A stretch of 6,088 bases of DNA from Methanosarcina sp. (GTDB lineage Archaea > Halobacteriota > Methanosarcinia > Methanosarcinales > Methanosarcinaceae): assembly GCA_017883485.1 (NCBI GenBank), contig JADGNM010000171.1, positions 1 to 6,088 of the forward strand, given 5' to 3'. The position numbers and the translations under genes are program-made. Positions within the stretch are counted from its first letter, which is position 1, and every line of letters starts with the position of its first letter. The notes under the pieces were generated by a model. The model searched no databases. It saw nothing but the letters and a program-made list of their open reading frames with translations, and was not told where the DNA came from. This document shows, piece after piece, positions 1 through 6,069 of the stretch.

Positions 1-261
1 TTATATGGATATAATCCTTAGAGATATATATTATTTACGAAAATTAAATTTCGAGACCCGTCAATTGCATGTGTTTTCGGTTAGAACGGGAATTGCTGAT
101 TAATAGTCATTCGCAGCGAGGTTACATTTTATAAGATTGTTTAAGACTTCCACAGTTAGAATTCAATATATTATTTGCGAATTCCCAAAGCCATTGCAAG
201 CAGTGTAGTGGTCACGGTGACAAATAAAAAAAGTAAAGGAAAAAAGTCTATTGGAGAGTGT

Positions 262-297
262 GGCGATGAGTGGAAAATGTGCAAAAGACTCATCGCC
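262..297. repeat. Perfect 10-bp inverted repeat (hairpin)
   Basis: GGCGATGAGT at 262-271 is exactly complementary to ACTCATCGCC at 288-297, leaving a 16-base loop. It is the first of three successive hairpins in this non-coding stretch. The perfect arms suggest selection or a recent origin, but the transcribed strand is unknown. Confidence 0.7.
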
Positions 298-315
298 GTT
301 CAGGAGGAAACCAGT

Positions 316-339
316 GCGGGTAGACCAGTGAGACCCCGC
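316..339. repeat. Short GC-rich hairpin with nearby direct repeat
   Basis: GCGGG (316-320) pairs with CCCGC (335-339) around a 14-base loop. The heptamer ACCAGTG appears twice, at 310-316 and 324-330, once across the edge of the stem and once in the loop. It lies between the two larger hairpins and is convincing only as part of that cluster. Confidence 0.4.
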
Positions 340-357
340 TTCATCTTGAGCTCTTAA

Positions 358-401
358 AAGTGAGAGTAGAGGATGAGTAGGCTATATCCCCTCTCCCACT
401 T
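358..401 (-). ncRNA. Long imperfect hairpin, better paired as minus-strand RNA
   Basis: AAGTG (358-362), GAG (364-366), AG (368-369) and GGAT (371-374) pair in order with CACTT (397-401), CTC (393-395), CT (391-392) and ATCC (386-389), around an 11-base loop, with one bulged base at 367. On the plus strand the two remaining opposed positions (363/396 and 370/390) are A-C mismatches. Read as minus-strand RNA both become U-G wobble pairs, giving an almost continuous 16-pair stem. This suggests the minus strand is the functional RNA strand, as a small RNA, transcript end or mobile-element RNA. No promoter has been assigned, so the type call is tentative. Confidence 0.4.
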
Positions 402-779
402 CTTGGCGGTGTTATTACTTGCTCACTCATATATAATATTCAAAAATATAAAAGTTTAATCGGTATATAAAAAATCCCAATACTTATGTATTTTTTTACA
501 TAGAAAACAGTAACAAGTTGTCAATTTCTGAAATACGTTACTAAATGGATGTCATTTTTAGAAACTGGATCTGCCAGTAACAAAAATATCCAGAAGCTCG
601 TTTACACTAAAACAATATGCATTAATCCAAGTCTTTTTATAAGACAGAGACGAGAAAAGTATTTTTAAGTCTTGAACCGGTGCTTTATAAGCTTATAATT
701 TACTGATACCAATATTTTAATCGGGGTATCTGAATTCGTTTTAAAAAATATCTTTATTGTCTTAAAAACTCAATGATAA

Positions 780-789
780 TTATAAATAA
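780..789 (+). promoter_or_regulatory. Candidate TATA box of the BofA-like gene
   Basis: TTATAAATAA at 780-789 lies 32 bases before the ATG at 812. With normal archaeal spacing of about 25 bases from box to start site, transcription would begin a few bases before or at the ATG, giving an almost leaderless mRNA. The same decamer lies 29 bases before the radical SAM start. TTTAAAAAATAT at about 740-750 is an alternative that would leave a longer leader. Confidence 0.45.
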
Positions 790-811
790 GTAGAACTCCT
801 TACTAGGAACT

Positions 812-1069
812 ATGGTTTTTCCAATTACAGAAATTATAGTTTTGGTTCTGGCAATTATAGTAGCCTTCGTGTTATATAAAATCCTCAAGACTGCCACCAG
901 TCTTGCGATAAATGCAGTACTTGGGATTTTAATCCTGCTCGCGGCAAAGTTTTTACTCGGACTTAAAATCGCAATCACTTTGTTCGCAATCATAATCTGT
1001 GCTATAGGAGGTATTTTCGGAGCCCTTCTCATAATTTTGTTGAATTATCTGGGACTAGCCTTTACATAA
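812..1069 (+). CDS. BofA-like small integral membrane protein
   Basis: An 85-residue, strongly hydrophobic protein. Membrane segments can be drawn at about residues 7-24, 32-50 and 53-82, with very few charged residues. The core, an Asn-Ala-Val-Leu-Gly stretch near residues 34-38 and a Gly-rich C-terminal helix (G66, G67, G70) ending in a Leu-rich Leu-Gly-Leu tail, matches the pattern of the pro-sigmaK processing inhibitor BofA family. In Bacillus, BofA holds the SpoIVFB intramembrane protease inactive during sporulation. Archaea lack sigma-K, so that role cannot apply here; regulation of a membrane protease is only a guess. The ATG at 812 is chosen because it opens the hydrophobic segment and has a candidate TATA box at the right distance; only a weak AGGA precedes it. 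It stands alone and converges on the rps6e end of the translation cluster. Confidence 0.75.
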   Translation: MVFPITEIIVLVLAIIVAFVLYKILKTATSLAINAVLGILILLAAKFLLGLKIAITLFAIIICAIGGIFGALLIILLNYLGLAFT

Positions 1070-1212
1070 CAGGAAAGTAGAATAAGAAGACTGCAGAGAA
1101 GGATGAAAACAATGGATCCGTATGAGTCCCGTATTTCTCGAAATAATAAATAACTATTAACCTCTTTTAAAAAAGTTTATCCTCTAACAATTTCTGAATA
1201 AAAGTAACTAAC

Positions 1213-1258
1213 AAAAAAAGAAAACGGAGTTAAAGTGTTCAATGCCGCCTGCAGGCGG
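1213..1258 (-). terminator. Palindrome plus U-tract after rps6e
   Basis: Nine bases after the rps6e stop lies a perfect 14-base palindrome, CCGCCTGCAGGCGG (1245-1258). About 20 bases further on, the minus strand carries a U-rich run (UUUUCUUUUUUU, 1224 to 1213). Archaeal termination relies mainly on the U-tract. This is the likely end of the translation-gene transcript; the role of the palindrome, such as 3'-end protection, is inferred. Confidence 0.6.
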
Positions 1259-1267
1259 AACTTAAAA

Positions 1268-1675
1268 TCACTCTGCTTTTGCTTCTTCTGCTGTCTCCAG
1301 GCCGAGAAGGGCTCTTATGGATTTGCTTCCGTATTCAACGACCTTTGCGTTGATCTGGACGATGTCAGGAGCAATTTCTTTGCCTCTCATCATTTTTCTC
1401 CTGCGCTGCCCAGGAAGTTTAGGGCTGTAGCCAACACCTACTGCCACCAGAATCCTCTGCCTTCTGGGGCCCGGGAGATCAGGTTTCATAACAAAACCGC
1501 TGCTGTCACAGCCGCCGGTTATCTTGACCTTGTAGCCGGCAAGCCCGAAGATGGCACCATCAACAATGTCGCCTATTGATTTTCCGATTAATGCGTTTGC
1601 TTCAGCATCCTTTATGTTGAGCTGGTAAGCACGCGCTTCTTTTGGGTCAGAAACTACAACTTTAAAATTTGCCAT
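1268..1675 (-). CDS. rps6e: 30S ribosomal protein S6e (eS6)
   Basis: A 135-residue protein of the short archaeal eS6 type; eukaryotic S6 has a long extra C-terminal region that archaea lack. It is a structural protein of the small ribosomal subunit. The family signature is visible as [15 protein letters not shown] near residues 52-66, followed by a basic segment ([11 protein letters not shown], about 91-101) suited to rRNA binding. The N-terminal [11 protein letters not shown] begins the beta-barrel domain. The ATG at 1675 is supported by a strong Shine-Dalgarno GGAGGAT (1681-1687) with 5-bp spacing. It is the last gene of the minus-strand cluster, 78 bp after infB, and is followed by a likely terminator. 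The C-terminus (ETAEEAKAE) is acidic. I see nothing missing or broken. Confidence 0.96.
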   Translation of the reverse strand: MANFKVVVSDPKEARAYQLNIKDAEANALIGKSIGDIVDGAIFGLAGYKVKITGGCDSSGFVMKPDLPGPRRQRILVAVGVGYSPKLPGQRRRKMMRGKEIAPDIVQINAKVVEYGSKSIRALLGLETAEEAKAE

Positions 1676-1753
1676 GTAAAATCCTCCAATATTCTTGCTT
1701 GTATTATTGAGTTCTTACCGATCCTGAATTTAACTGTTGACCGGGCATCCGTG

Positions 1754-3529
1754 TTATTTTGCCCAGAAGGGATTATTTTTTCTTTTTAGTCCAAGGAAAA
1801 TGTCAAGAGTTTCCTTTTCATCAGTTGAAAGAGAATCATATATCTCGTGCTCAAGAACTTTGGCGTGCCTCTCAGGCACATTGATATAGAGCACATCTTC
1901 TTCTTTGATCTGCCTGCCTACGGTTGCGCCGTCAATTGCCATTGCAACTTCCTTGCCTACCCTTGCAGAGGGAATATTATCTCCTTCGGACTGCAGTCCT
2001 TTGATCTTGCCTACAACGTTTCCGTTTTCAAGCATGACATCTACGTTTGTCCGCACAACTCCCCCAAGAACCCTTACCCCGACAACTGCGGGCTTGCTCT
2101 GGCGGAATACACATCCTGGAAGAATTTTGAATCTCCCGGGGCGGATGATGGTCTCGAAAATCTTCTTTTCAGCCGTTTCTTGCTGTTCTTTGACATATTT
2201 CTGATAATCTTCGACCAGGCGGTAGATCACATCACTTGTTAATACCTTCACATTGCTTTCCTGCAGGAAATCCCTGGCATCAGGGTGAACTTTAACGCTG
2301 AAACCTATAAGCACGGAATAGAGGGGGTCTTCGATTGTGGAGGCTTCTACCGCATCCCGATGGGAAATGTCCCCGACCTCTGCTTTCCTGATAGGGACTT
2401 TGTCTTTCTGGAACTCGTGGACAAGAGCTTCAAGGGAGCCGATTGTGTCTGCCTTGATAATGATTCCGACGGAATCCGTATCAATCCTGACTTCATCAAT
2501 TTCGGATTTTACCTGTGCTACAATTTCCTCAAGGGTTTCTTCCGTGGCAACCCTTATGGGAGCGCCTGCAATGGCACTTTCGAGCCCTGGAGCAGAAATC
2601 TTTACGCCGGCTGCAGCAGTGACTTTATTCACCTGCTTAAACTTACTTTCATAGCGAATCTCAGAGAGTTCCTTTGGCTTTAAAAGAGCTCGTACTTTAG
2701 TCTGGATTGGCTCACCTAGAGTTCCTATAACTACAGTATCTCCTTTTCTCAACATGCCGTCATAGAGAATAACGTCAAGTGTTGACCCCAGTCCTTTTTC
2801 CTCCTTGACCTCAAGCACTGTCCCGACTCCGGGGATTTCTGCGCTGTACTCCAGGCTTGCTTCAAGGAACTTCTGGGCCAGCCCGAGGAGTACCATCAGA
2901 GCATCAGCAATCCCTTCTCCTGTAACAGCACTTACAGGCACTACGCCCAGAGTTTTCTGGAAGTTTGTAACTCTATCGTAACGCTCTGCTTCAAAGCCCT
3001 GGTTATATAGTTCACCTATTATCTCGTAGACCTTTGTCTCAAGCCGGGCCTGGGCATCTTCTGACTGTTTTTTGAAAGTAGCAGCAAAGGGCAGGTCTTT
3101 TTGTGAAACCCATCCACCAATTCTGTCTATCTTATTGGCAACAACAACAAAAGGGGTCTTGAATCGCCTTAAGATTTGCAGGCTTTCGTGGGTCTGGGGC
3201 TTGAAGCCTTCATTAATATCCACTACAACAATTGCAAGGTCGGCAAGGGCGCCTCCTCTACTCCTGAGAGTTGTAAAGGCATGGTGTCCAGGCGTATCAA
3301 TAAAAAGCAGGCCTGGCACTATGAAGCGATCTCGGAGTTTTGGGTTTCCAAGCTTATCTACAATTACATCTATAGGAACTTCAGTTGCTCCTATATGCTG
3401 GGTGATAGCCCCAGCTTCTCCGCTAGCGATTGCAGTACCTCTTATCTTGTCGAGCAGAGTAGTTTTCCCGTGGTCGACATGCCCCATCACGCAGACTATA
3501 GGAGTTCTCAAATTCTTCTTGTCGGTCAT
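1754..3529 (-). CDS. infB: Translation initiation factor IF-2 / aIF5B (GTPase)
   Basis: A 591-residue archaeal IF5B, the GTPase that promotes ribosomal subunit joining and helps place initiator tRNA. From the chosen start, the G domain shows G1 GHVDHGKT (16-23), switch I with AGAITQHIGA (about 39-48), G3 DTPGH (78-82), G4 NKID (132-135) and G5 SAV (200-202). A beta-barrel domain II follows, then the IF2-type domain III and a C-terminal barrel and helix ending FLGLKRKNNPFWAK. No intein interrupts the G domain. An in-frame ATG at 3628 would add 33 residues (with another ATG at 3547). I reject the extension because it reads like translated leader, is GC-rich and structured, and the normal N-terminus is a short TDKKNLRTPIV run into the G1 strand. 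A GAGAGG site (3538-3543) suits the ATG at 3529. Confidence 0.95.
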   Translation of the reverse strand: MTDKKNLRTPIVCVMGHVDHGKTTLLDKIRGTAIASGEAGAITQHIGATEVPIDVIVDKLGNPKLRDRFIVPGLLFIDTPGHHAFTTLRSRGGALADLAIVVVDINEGFKPQTHESLQILRRFKTPFVVVANKIDRIGGWVSQKDLPFAATFKKQSEDAQARLETKVYEIIGELYNQGFEAERYDRVTNFQKTLGVVPVSAVTGEGIADALMVLLGLAQKFLEASLEYSAEIPGVGTVLEVKEEKGLGSTLDVILYDGMLRKGDTVVIGTLGEPIQTKVRALLKPKELSEIRYESKFKQVNKVTAAAGVKISAPGLESAIAGAPIRVATEETLEEIVAQVKSEIDEVRIDTDSVGIIIKADTIGSLEALVHEFQKDKVPIRKAEVGDISHRDAVEASTIEDPLYSVLIGFSVKVHPDARDFLQESNVKVLTSDVIYRLVEDYQKYVKEQQETAEKKIFETIIRPGRFKILPGCVFRQSKPAVVGVRVLGGVVRTNVDVMLENGNVVGKIKGLQSEGDNIPSARVGKEVAMAIDGATVGRQIKEEDVLYINVPERHAKVLEHEIYDSLSTDEKETLDIFLGLKRKNNPFWAK

Positions 3530-3537
3530 ATGCAAAG

Positions 3538-3543
3538 CCTCTC
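3538..3543 (-). promoter_or_regulatory. Weak ribosome binding site deciding the infB start
   Basis: GAGAGG on the minus strand lies 8 bases before the ATG at 3529. It matches only part of the archaeal anti-Shine-Dalgarno partner, weaker than the AAGGAG or GGAGGAT sites of the neighbouring genes. The ATG at 3547 is in frame and lies just upstream, where the site would fall inside its coding region. This favours the downstream start. Confidence 0.5.
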
Positions 3544-3568
3544 TCATTCCCGCGTCTCGTTCGCTACA

Positions 3569-3602
3569 GGTCCAGAAGGGCCCGGGTTTCCCCCTACGGA
3601 CC
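3569..3602 (-). ncRNA. GC-rich hairpin in the infB leader
   Basis: GGTCC (3569-3573) pairs with GGACC (3598-3602), and inside it AGGG (3577-3580) pairs with CCCT (3592-3595). The apical part contains GGG and CCC runs that allow alternative pairing. It sits between the larger ndk-infB hairpin and the infB ribosome binding site, in a locally GC-rich stretch unlike the AT-rich spacers elsewhere in this window. It is presumed part of the mRNA leader. Confidence 0.45.
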
Positions 3603-3609
3603 CCATATT

Positions 3610-3684
3610 GCAGGTACCGGATAAACAAAAGCTGAAATCGTAGCCTGAGAGTTTCAGGAACACGAACAGCTTTGATGTACCTGC
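3610..3684 (-). ncRNA. Long multi-helix RNA hairpin between ndk and infB
   Basis: Four nested helices are collinear here: GCAGGTAC/GTACCTGC (3610-3617 with 3677-3684), CAAAAGCTG/CAGCTTTG with one bulged base (3626-3634 with 3667-3674), TCGT/ACGA (3638-3641 with 3662-3665) and CCTGA/TCAGG (3644-3648 with 3654-3658), closed by a five-base loop. In minus-strand mRNA the structure starts one base after the ndk stop codon. Such an ordered set of about 25 pairs is unlikely to be chance. Plausible roles are an RNA-processing site, 3'-end protection of the upstream message, or a leader element controlling infB. I do not recognise it as a known riboswitch. Confidence 0.6.
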
Positions 3685-3685
3685 T

Positions 3686-4135
3686 TTATTCGTACAGACA
3701 GACCTCATCGATCCTGGAATATTTTCCGATTTCGGAATCCTTAAAGTGAATTGCAATTTCTCTTGCTGCAGCTTCAGGGGAATCGGATGCATGAACTACG
3801 TTTCTACCCACATCCAGAGCAAAATCCCCGCGGATAGTTCCCGGAGCCGCATCCACAGGATTTGTAGCACCGTTTATAGCCCTCATAACTTTAATTGCGT
3901 CTTTCCCAGCAACAACCATTGAGACTGAGGGGCCGGAGGTGACGAATTCAATGAGGGAGGGGAAGAAAGACCTGGCTGCATGCTCACTGTAGTGCTCTTT
4001 TGCAGCGGGTTCACTTATAACGTTCATCCTGAGGGCGACTATTTTCAGACCGCGCCTCTCGATTCTTGAAATAATTTCTCCAATCAACCCACGCTGAACT
4101 CCGTCAGGTTTTACCATAACATATGTCTGTTCCAT
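3686..4135 (-). CDS. ndk: Nucleoside diphosphate kinase
   Basis: A 149-residue protein of normal NDK length, which transfers the gamma phosphate of ATP to other nucleoside diphosphates through a phospho-histidine; it supplies GTP for translation and NTPs/dNTPs generally. The nucleophile is His115 in the signature [10 protein letters not shown] (112-121). Other nucleotide-binding residues expected in the family are present: Lys9 in VKPDGVQRG, Tyr49, Arg85, Thr91, Arg102 and Asn112. The ATG at 4135 is preceded by AGGGTG (4141-4146) with 5-base spacing. It lies 46 bp after rpl24e and ahead of infB, placing a GTP-producing enzyme beside a GTP-using initiation factor. The stop at 3686-3688 abuts the structured RNA hairpin. 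It appears intact and enzymatically complete. Confidence 0.97.
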   Translation of the reverse strand: MEQTYVMVKPDGVQRGLIGEIISRIERRGLKIVALRMNVISEPAAKEHYSEHAARSFFPSLIEFVTSGPSVSMVVAGKDAIKVMRAINGATNPVDAAPGTIRGDFALDVGRNVVHASDSPEAAAREIAIHFKDSEIGKYSRIDEVCLYE

Positions 4136-4181
4136 GTAAACACCCTGAGAATACCGAATTATAAATTGGCAATTCTATCTG

Positions 4182-4370
<189 letters not shown>

Positions 4371-4386
4371 TTATCTCACCACTTCC

Positions 4387-4623
<237 letters not shown>

Positions 4624-4632
4624 CTATCAGGA

Positions 4633-4995
<363 letters not shown>

Positions 4996-5011
4996 TTAAG
5001 TTTCTCCTTCG

Positions 5012-5032
5012 AAATTGCGGAAACCGCAATTT
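5012..5032 (-). promoter_or_regulatory. Perfect hairpin just before the rpl7ae ribosome binding site
   Basis: AAATTGCGG (5012-5020) and CCGCAATTT (5024-5032) are exact complements around a three-base loop. In the rpl7ae mRNA the stem ends two bases before the AAGGAG site, so its folding could affect ribosome access. A box-C-like UGAUGA (5034-5039 on the minus strand) lies immediately 5' of the stem, but I see no matching CUGA to complete a canonical kink-turn. As DNA, the 21-bp dyad could equally be a protein-binding operator. Confidence 0.6.
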
Positions 5033-5188
5033 TTCATCAATCATAGGTTTTTAACACATATCTGCAAATTGAAGATCCAAATTCCTGTAAATGAACCTGA
5101 GATACTTCAATGAGAAGAGTAAATCAGTTGGAAGATAAATACTGCTAGCTAAATGCCGCAGGTCGAACCTTAGAAGTACATAATTACG

Positions 5189-5198
5189 TATAAACTTT
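5189..5198 (-). promoter_or_regulatory. Candidate BRE/TATA promoter of the translation cluster
   Basis: On the minus strand AAAG followed by TTTATA (5198 to 5189) resembles an archaeal BRE plus TATA box. Transcription would start near 5165, giving an rpl7ae leader of about 170 bases that includes the hairpin at 5012-5032. A weaker alternative (AGTATTTATC, about 5134-5143) would give a leader of about 115 bases. Confidence 0.4.
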
Positions 5199-5305
5199 CT
5201 GCTTGGAAACAAGAATCATAATTTAAAAACGAGAAGTAAAGAAATAAATAATTTACGAGTTTGTATTTCCGATCTCTGTATAAAAAACGAATTAATGCGT
5301 CATGA

Positions 5306-5315
5306 TTATAAATAA
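5306..5315 (+). promoter_or_regulatory. Candidate TATA box of the radical SAM gene
   Basis: TTATAAATAA is 29 bases ahead of the ATG at 5335, so the message could be nearly leaderless, in line with the lack of a Shine-Dalgarno site. Another box, TATAAAAAA at 5279-5287, would start transcription near 5308 and leave a leader of about 27 bases. Either choice puts the ATG at 5302 at or before the start of the message. Confidence 0.4.
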
Positions 5316-5334
5316 TGTAATAATTTTGATTCGC

Positions 5335-5949
5335 ATGGACACAATTTGCTACGAAGCTTACAAAAACCTGTACATTAACCTTACAAACCGTTGCAGTGCA
5401 AACTGTACCTTTTGTATCCGCAACTTTGCAGACGGAGTTCACGGATATAACCTCAAGCTTTCAACAGAACCATCAACCCAGGAAGTCATCGAAGCCCTTG
5501 AAGAAACGGATCTTTCAAAATATCAAGAAATCGTGTTCACAGGCCTTGGAGAGCCTACATTAAGGTTCGATGTCGTACTCGCAGTAACACGCTGGCTTAA
5601 AAACCGAAATCTCAGAGTCAGGCTGGATACCAACGGACAGGCAGCTCTTATAAACCCGGAAAAAGATGTAATTCCGGAATTGAAAAATGCAGGAATAGAT
5701 TCCATTTCCGTAAGCCTGAATGCCGAGTCCGAAGAGAAATATAACAAACTTTGCAGGCCAATTCATAAAAACGCTTATAGAGCAGTACTTGAGTTTATAA
5801 GGAAAGCGAGAATGGCAGGAATCAAAACAAGAGTTACGGTAGTCAATGTGCCCGAAATAGACCTGAAGAGATGCAAAAAGCTTGCAGAAGAGCTTGATGT
5901 CGAATTTCATGTAAGAGCGCTGTCTGAAGCCGCAAGTAATGAAATCTGA
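5335..5949 (+). CDS. Small radical SAM protein, TatD-associated type
   Basis: A 204-residue radical SAM enzyme of unknown reaction. The 4Fe-4S cluster motif is C20-x3-C24-x2-C27 (NRCSANCTFC), followed by the SAM-binding GLGEPT (70-75) and a DTNGQ strand (98-102). The short length, the LYINLTNRC opening and the ending with EELDVEFHVR match what I know of the TatD-linked radical SAM family (TIGR04038), usually found beside TatD-family nucleases; no tatD gene is in this window. There is no extra C-terminal cluster domain, so it is a minimal radical SAM core. I prefer the ATG at 5335 over the in-frame ATG at 5302, because the family begins just before the LYxNxTNRC strand and a TATA box lies between the two. 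Neither start has a Shine-Dalgarno site. Confidence 0.85.
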   Translation: MDTICYEAYKNLYINLTNRCSANCTFCIRNFADGVHGYNLKLSTEPSTQEVIEALEETDLSKYQEIVFTGLGEPTLRFDVVLAVTRWLKNRNLRVRLDTNGQAALINPEKDVIPELKNAGIDSISVSLNAESEEKYNKLCRPIHKNAYRAVLEFIRKARMAGIKTRVTVVNVPEIDLKRCKKLAEELDVEFHVRALSEAASNEI

Positions 5950-5957
5950 TAGGTGTC

Positions 5958-6069
5958 CAATTCCAGAGTTGATTTAAAAAATTAGTCATGCTAAAAATCA
6001 AATTGCGGGCGGCCACCCCAACCTAAAGGATGGGGTATGCAAGGGCCGCCCGCCGTTATCTTGGAATTG
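5958..6069. ncRNA. Candidate structured element with three-way-junction fold
   Basis: Three inverted repeats nest neatly: a closing stem CAATTCCA/TGGAATTG (5958-5965 with 6062-6069), an AT-rich hairpin TTGATTT...TTAG/CTAA...AAATCAA (5969-6001, with a six-A bulge) and the GC-rich hairpin at 6005-6053. Linkers are 3, 3 and 8 bases. It begins 9 bases after the radical SAM stop. It could be a structured 3' UTR, a small RNA on either strand, or a short non-autonomous mobile element with 8-bp terminal inverted repeats. Confidence 0.4.
6005..6053. repeat. GC-rich nested hairpin with IS200/IS605-like apex
   Basis: GCGGGCGGCC (6005-6014) pairs perfectly with GGCCGCCCGC (6044-6053). Inside, ACCCCAACC (6015-6023) pairs with GGATGGGGT (6028-6036) with one A-A mismatch and a TAAA loop; a seven-base bulge (6037-6043) separates the stems. 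The apex CCTAAAGG within a C-run/G-run stem resembles subterminal hairpins at the ends of IS200/IS605 and IS1341-type elements. No transposase is nearby in the window. Alternative: a very stable transcription-end or RNA-stability hairpin. Confidence 0.75.

Larger units (their letters stand above)
175..357 (+). pseudogene. Possible eroded C-terminal tail of a TnpB-like (IS200/IS605, IS1341-type) protein
   Basis: A 60-codon open frame begins only at a TTG and has stop codons just upstream in the same frame, so it is not an intact gene. Its second half contains Cys-Gly-Asp (CGDEW) followed by VQEETSAGRPVRPRF. To me this resembles the low-complexity tail after the zinc-ribbon region of IS1341-type TnpB proteins, where a CGD or CGE motif and a QE motif are common. 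The RuvC and zinc-ribbon parts are absent. The frame stops at 355-357, directly before a hairpin (358-401), which also fits a TnpB/omega-RNA right end. This is a weak resemblance from memory, not an alignment. The segment may instead be non-coding. Confidence 0.25.
1..811. other. Long non-coding, AT-rich stretch upstream of the BofA-like gene
   Basis: I find no gene I can defend in these 811 bases. Positions 1-174 are AT-rich with no recognisable motif. Positions 175-401 are less AT-rich and contain three consecutive hairpins, listed separately, plus a short open frame (175-357, TTG start) that I treat only as a possible relic. Positions 402-811 are very AT-rich spacer with small inverted repeats: TATGTA/TACATA around a T6 loop (485-502), CTGGAT/ATCCAG (565-593), GTCTT/AAGAC (631-645) and a perfect 14-base palindrome TTATAAGCTTATAA (685-698). 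CAGTAACAA occurs twice as a direct repeat (508-516 and 575-583). In sequence this AT-rich such small repeats are partly expected by chance. Confidence 0.6.
4996..5334. other. Divergent intergenic region between rpl7ae and the radical SAM gene
   Basis: This AT-rich spacer of about 340 bases separates two divergent genes and should hold both promoters. It contains the rpl7ae leader hairpin, a candidate minus-strand TATA box near 5189-5198 and two plus-strand TATA boxes (5279-5287 and 5306-5315). A minus-strand open frame across 5170-5442 overlaps the radical SAM coding sequence and is not credible. I see no RNA gene here. Confidence 0.6.

Noticed and set aside
1..811. CRISPR array or tRNA in the long non-coding stretch
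   Set aside because: There are no regularly spaced direct repeats and no cloverleaf with a T-loop; the repeated CAGTAACAA and ACCAGTG motifs occur only twice each.
754..1032. Minus-strand frame opposite the BofA-like gene
   Set aside because: It is a shadow; its Ile/Ala-rich sequence mirrors the hydrophobic codons of the real gene.
1103..1153. Tiny plus-strand frame of 16 codons (MKTMDPYESRISRNNK) after the BofA-like gene
   Set aside because: An AAGG lies just ahead, but so short a frame is expected by chance and nothing else supports it.
1235..1579. Plus-strand frame opposite rps6e
   Set aside because: The minus strand carries a clear S6e with its signature and strong ribosome binding site.
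1847..2683. Several plus-strand open frames opposite infB
   Set aside because: They are antisense shadows of a clear IF5B gene, with Cys/Phe-rich or Ser/Thr-rich composition and no recognisable domain.
3530..3628. N-terminal extension of IF5B from the ATG at 3628
   Set aside because: The 33 extra residues do not resemble the family N-terminus, the DNA is a structured GC-rich leader, and a Shine-Dalgarno-like site supports the start at 3529.
3072..3643. Two long plus-strand open frames opposite the IF5B G domain
   Set aside because: The opposite strand has intact G1-G5 GTPase motifs; these frames overlap each other and lack a ribosome binding site or family resemblance.
3544..3792. Minus-strand frame overlapping the ndk end and infB leader
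   Set aside because: It overlaps the ndk C-terminus in another frame and has no recognisable domain; the RNA fold explains the region better.
5170..5442. Minus-strand frame across the divergent promoter region
   Set aside because: It overlaps the radical SAM coding start and the promoters and resembles no known protein.
6000..6008. AAATTGCGG shared with the rpl7ae leader hairpin (5012-5020)
   Set aside because: A single shared 9-mer with different flanks and partners is most likely coincidence.
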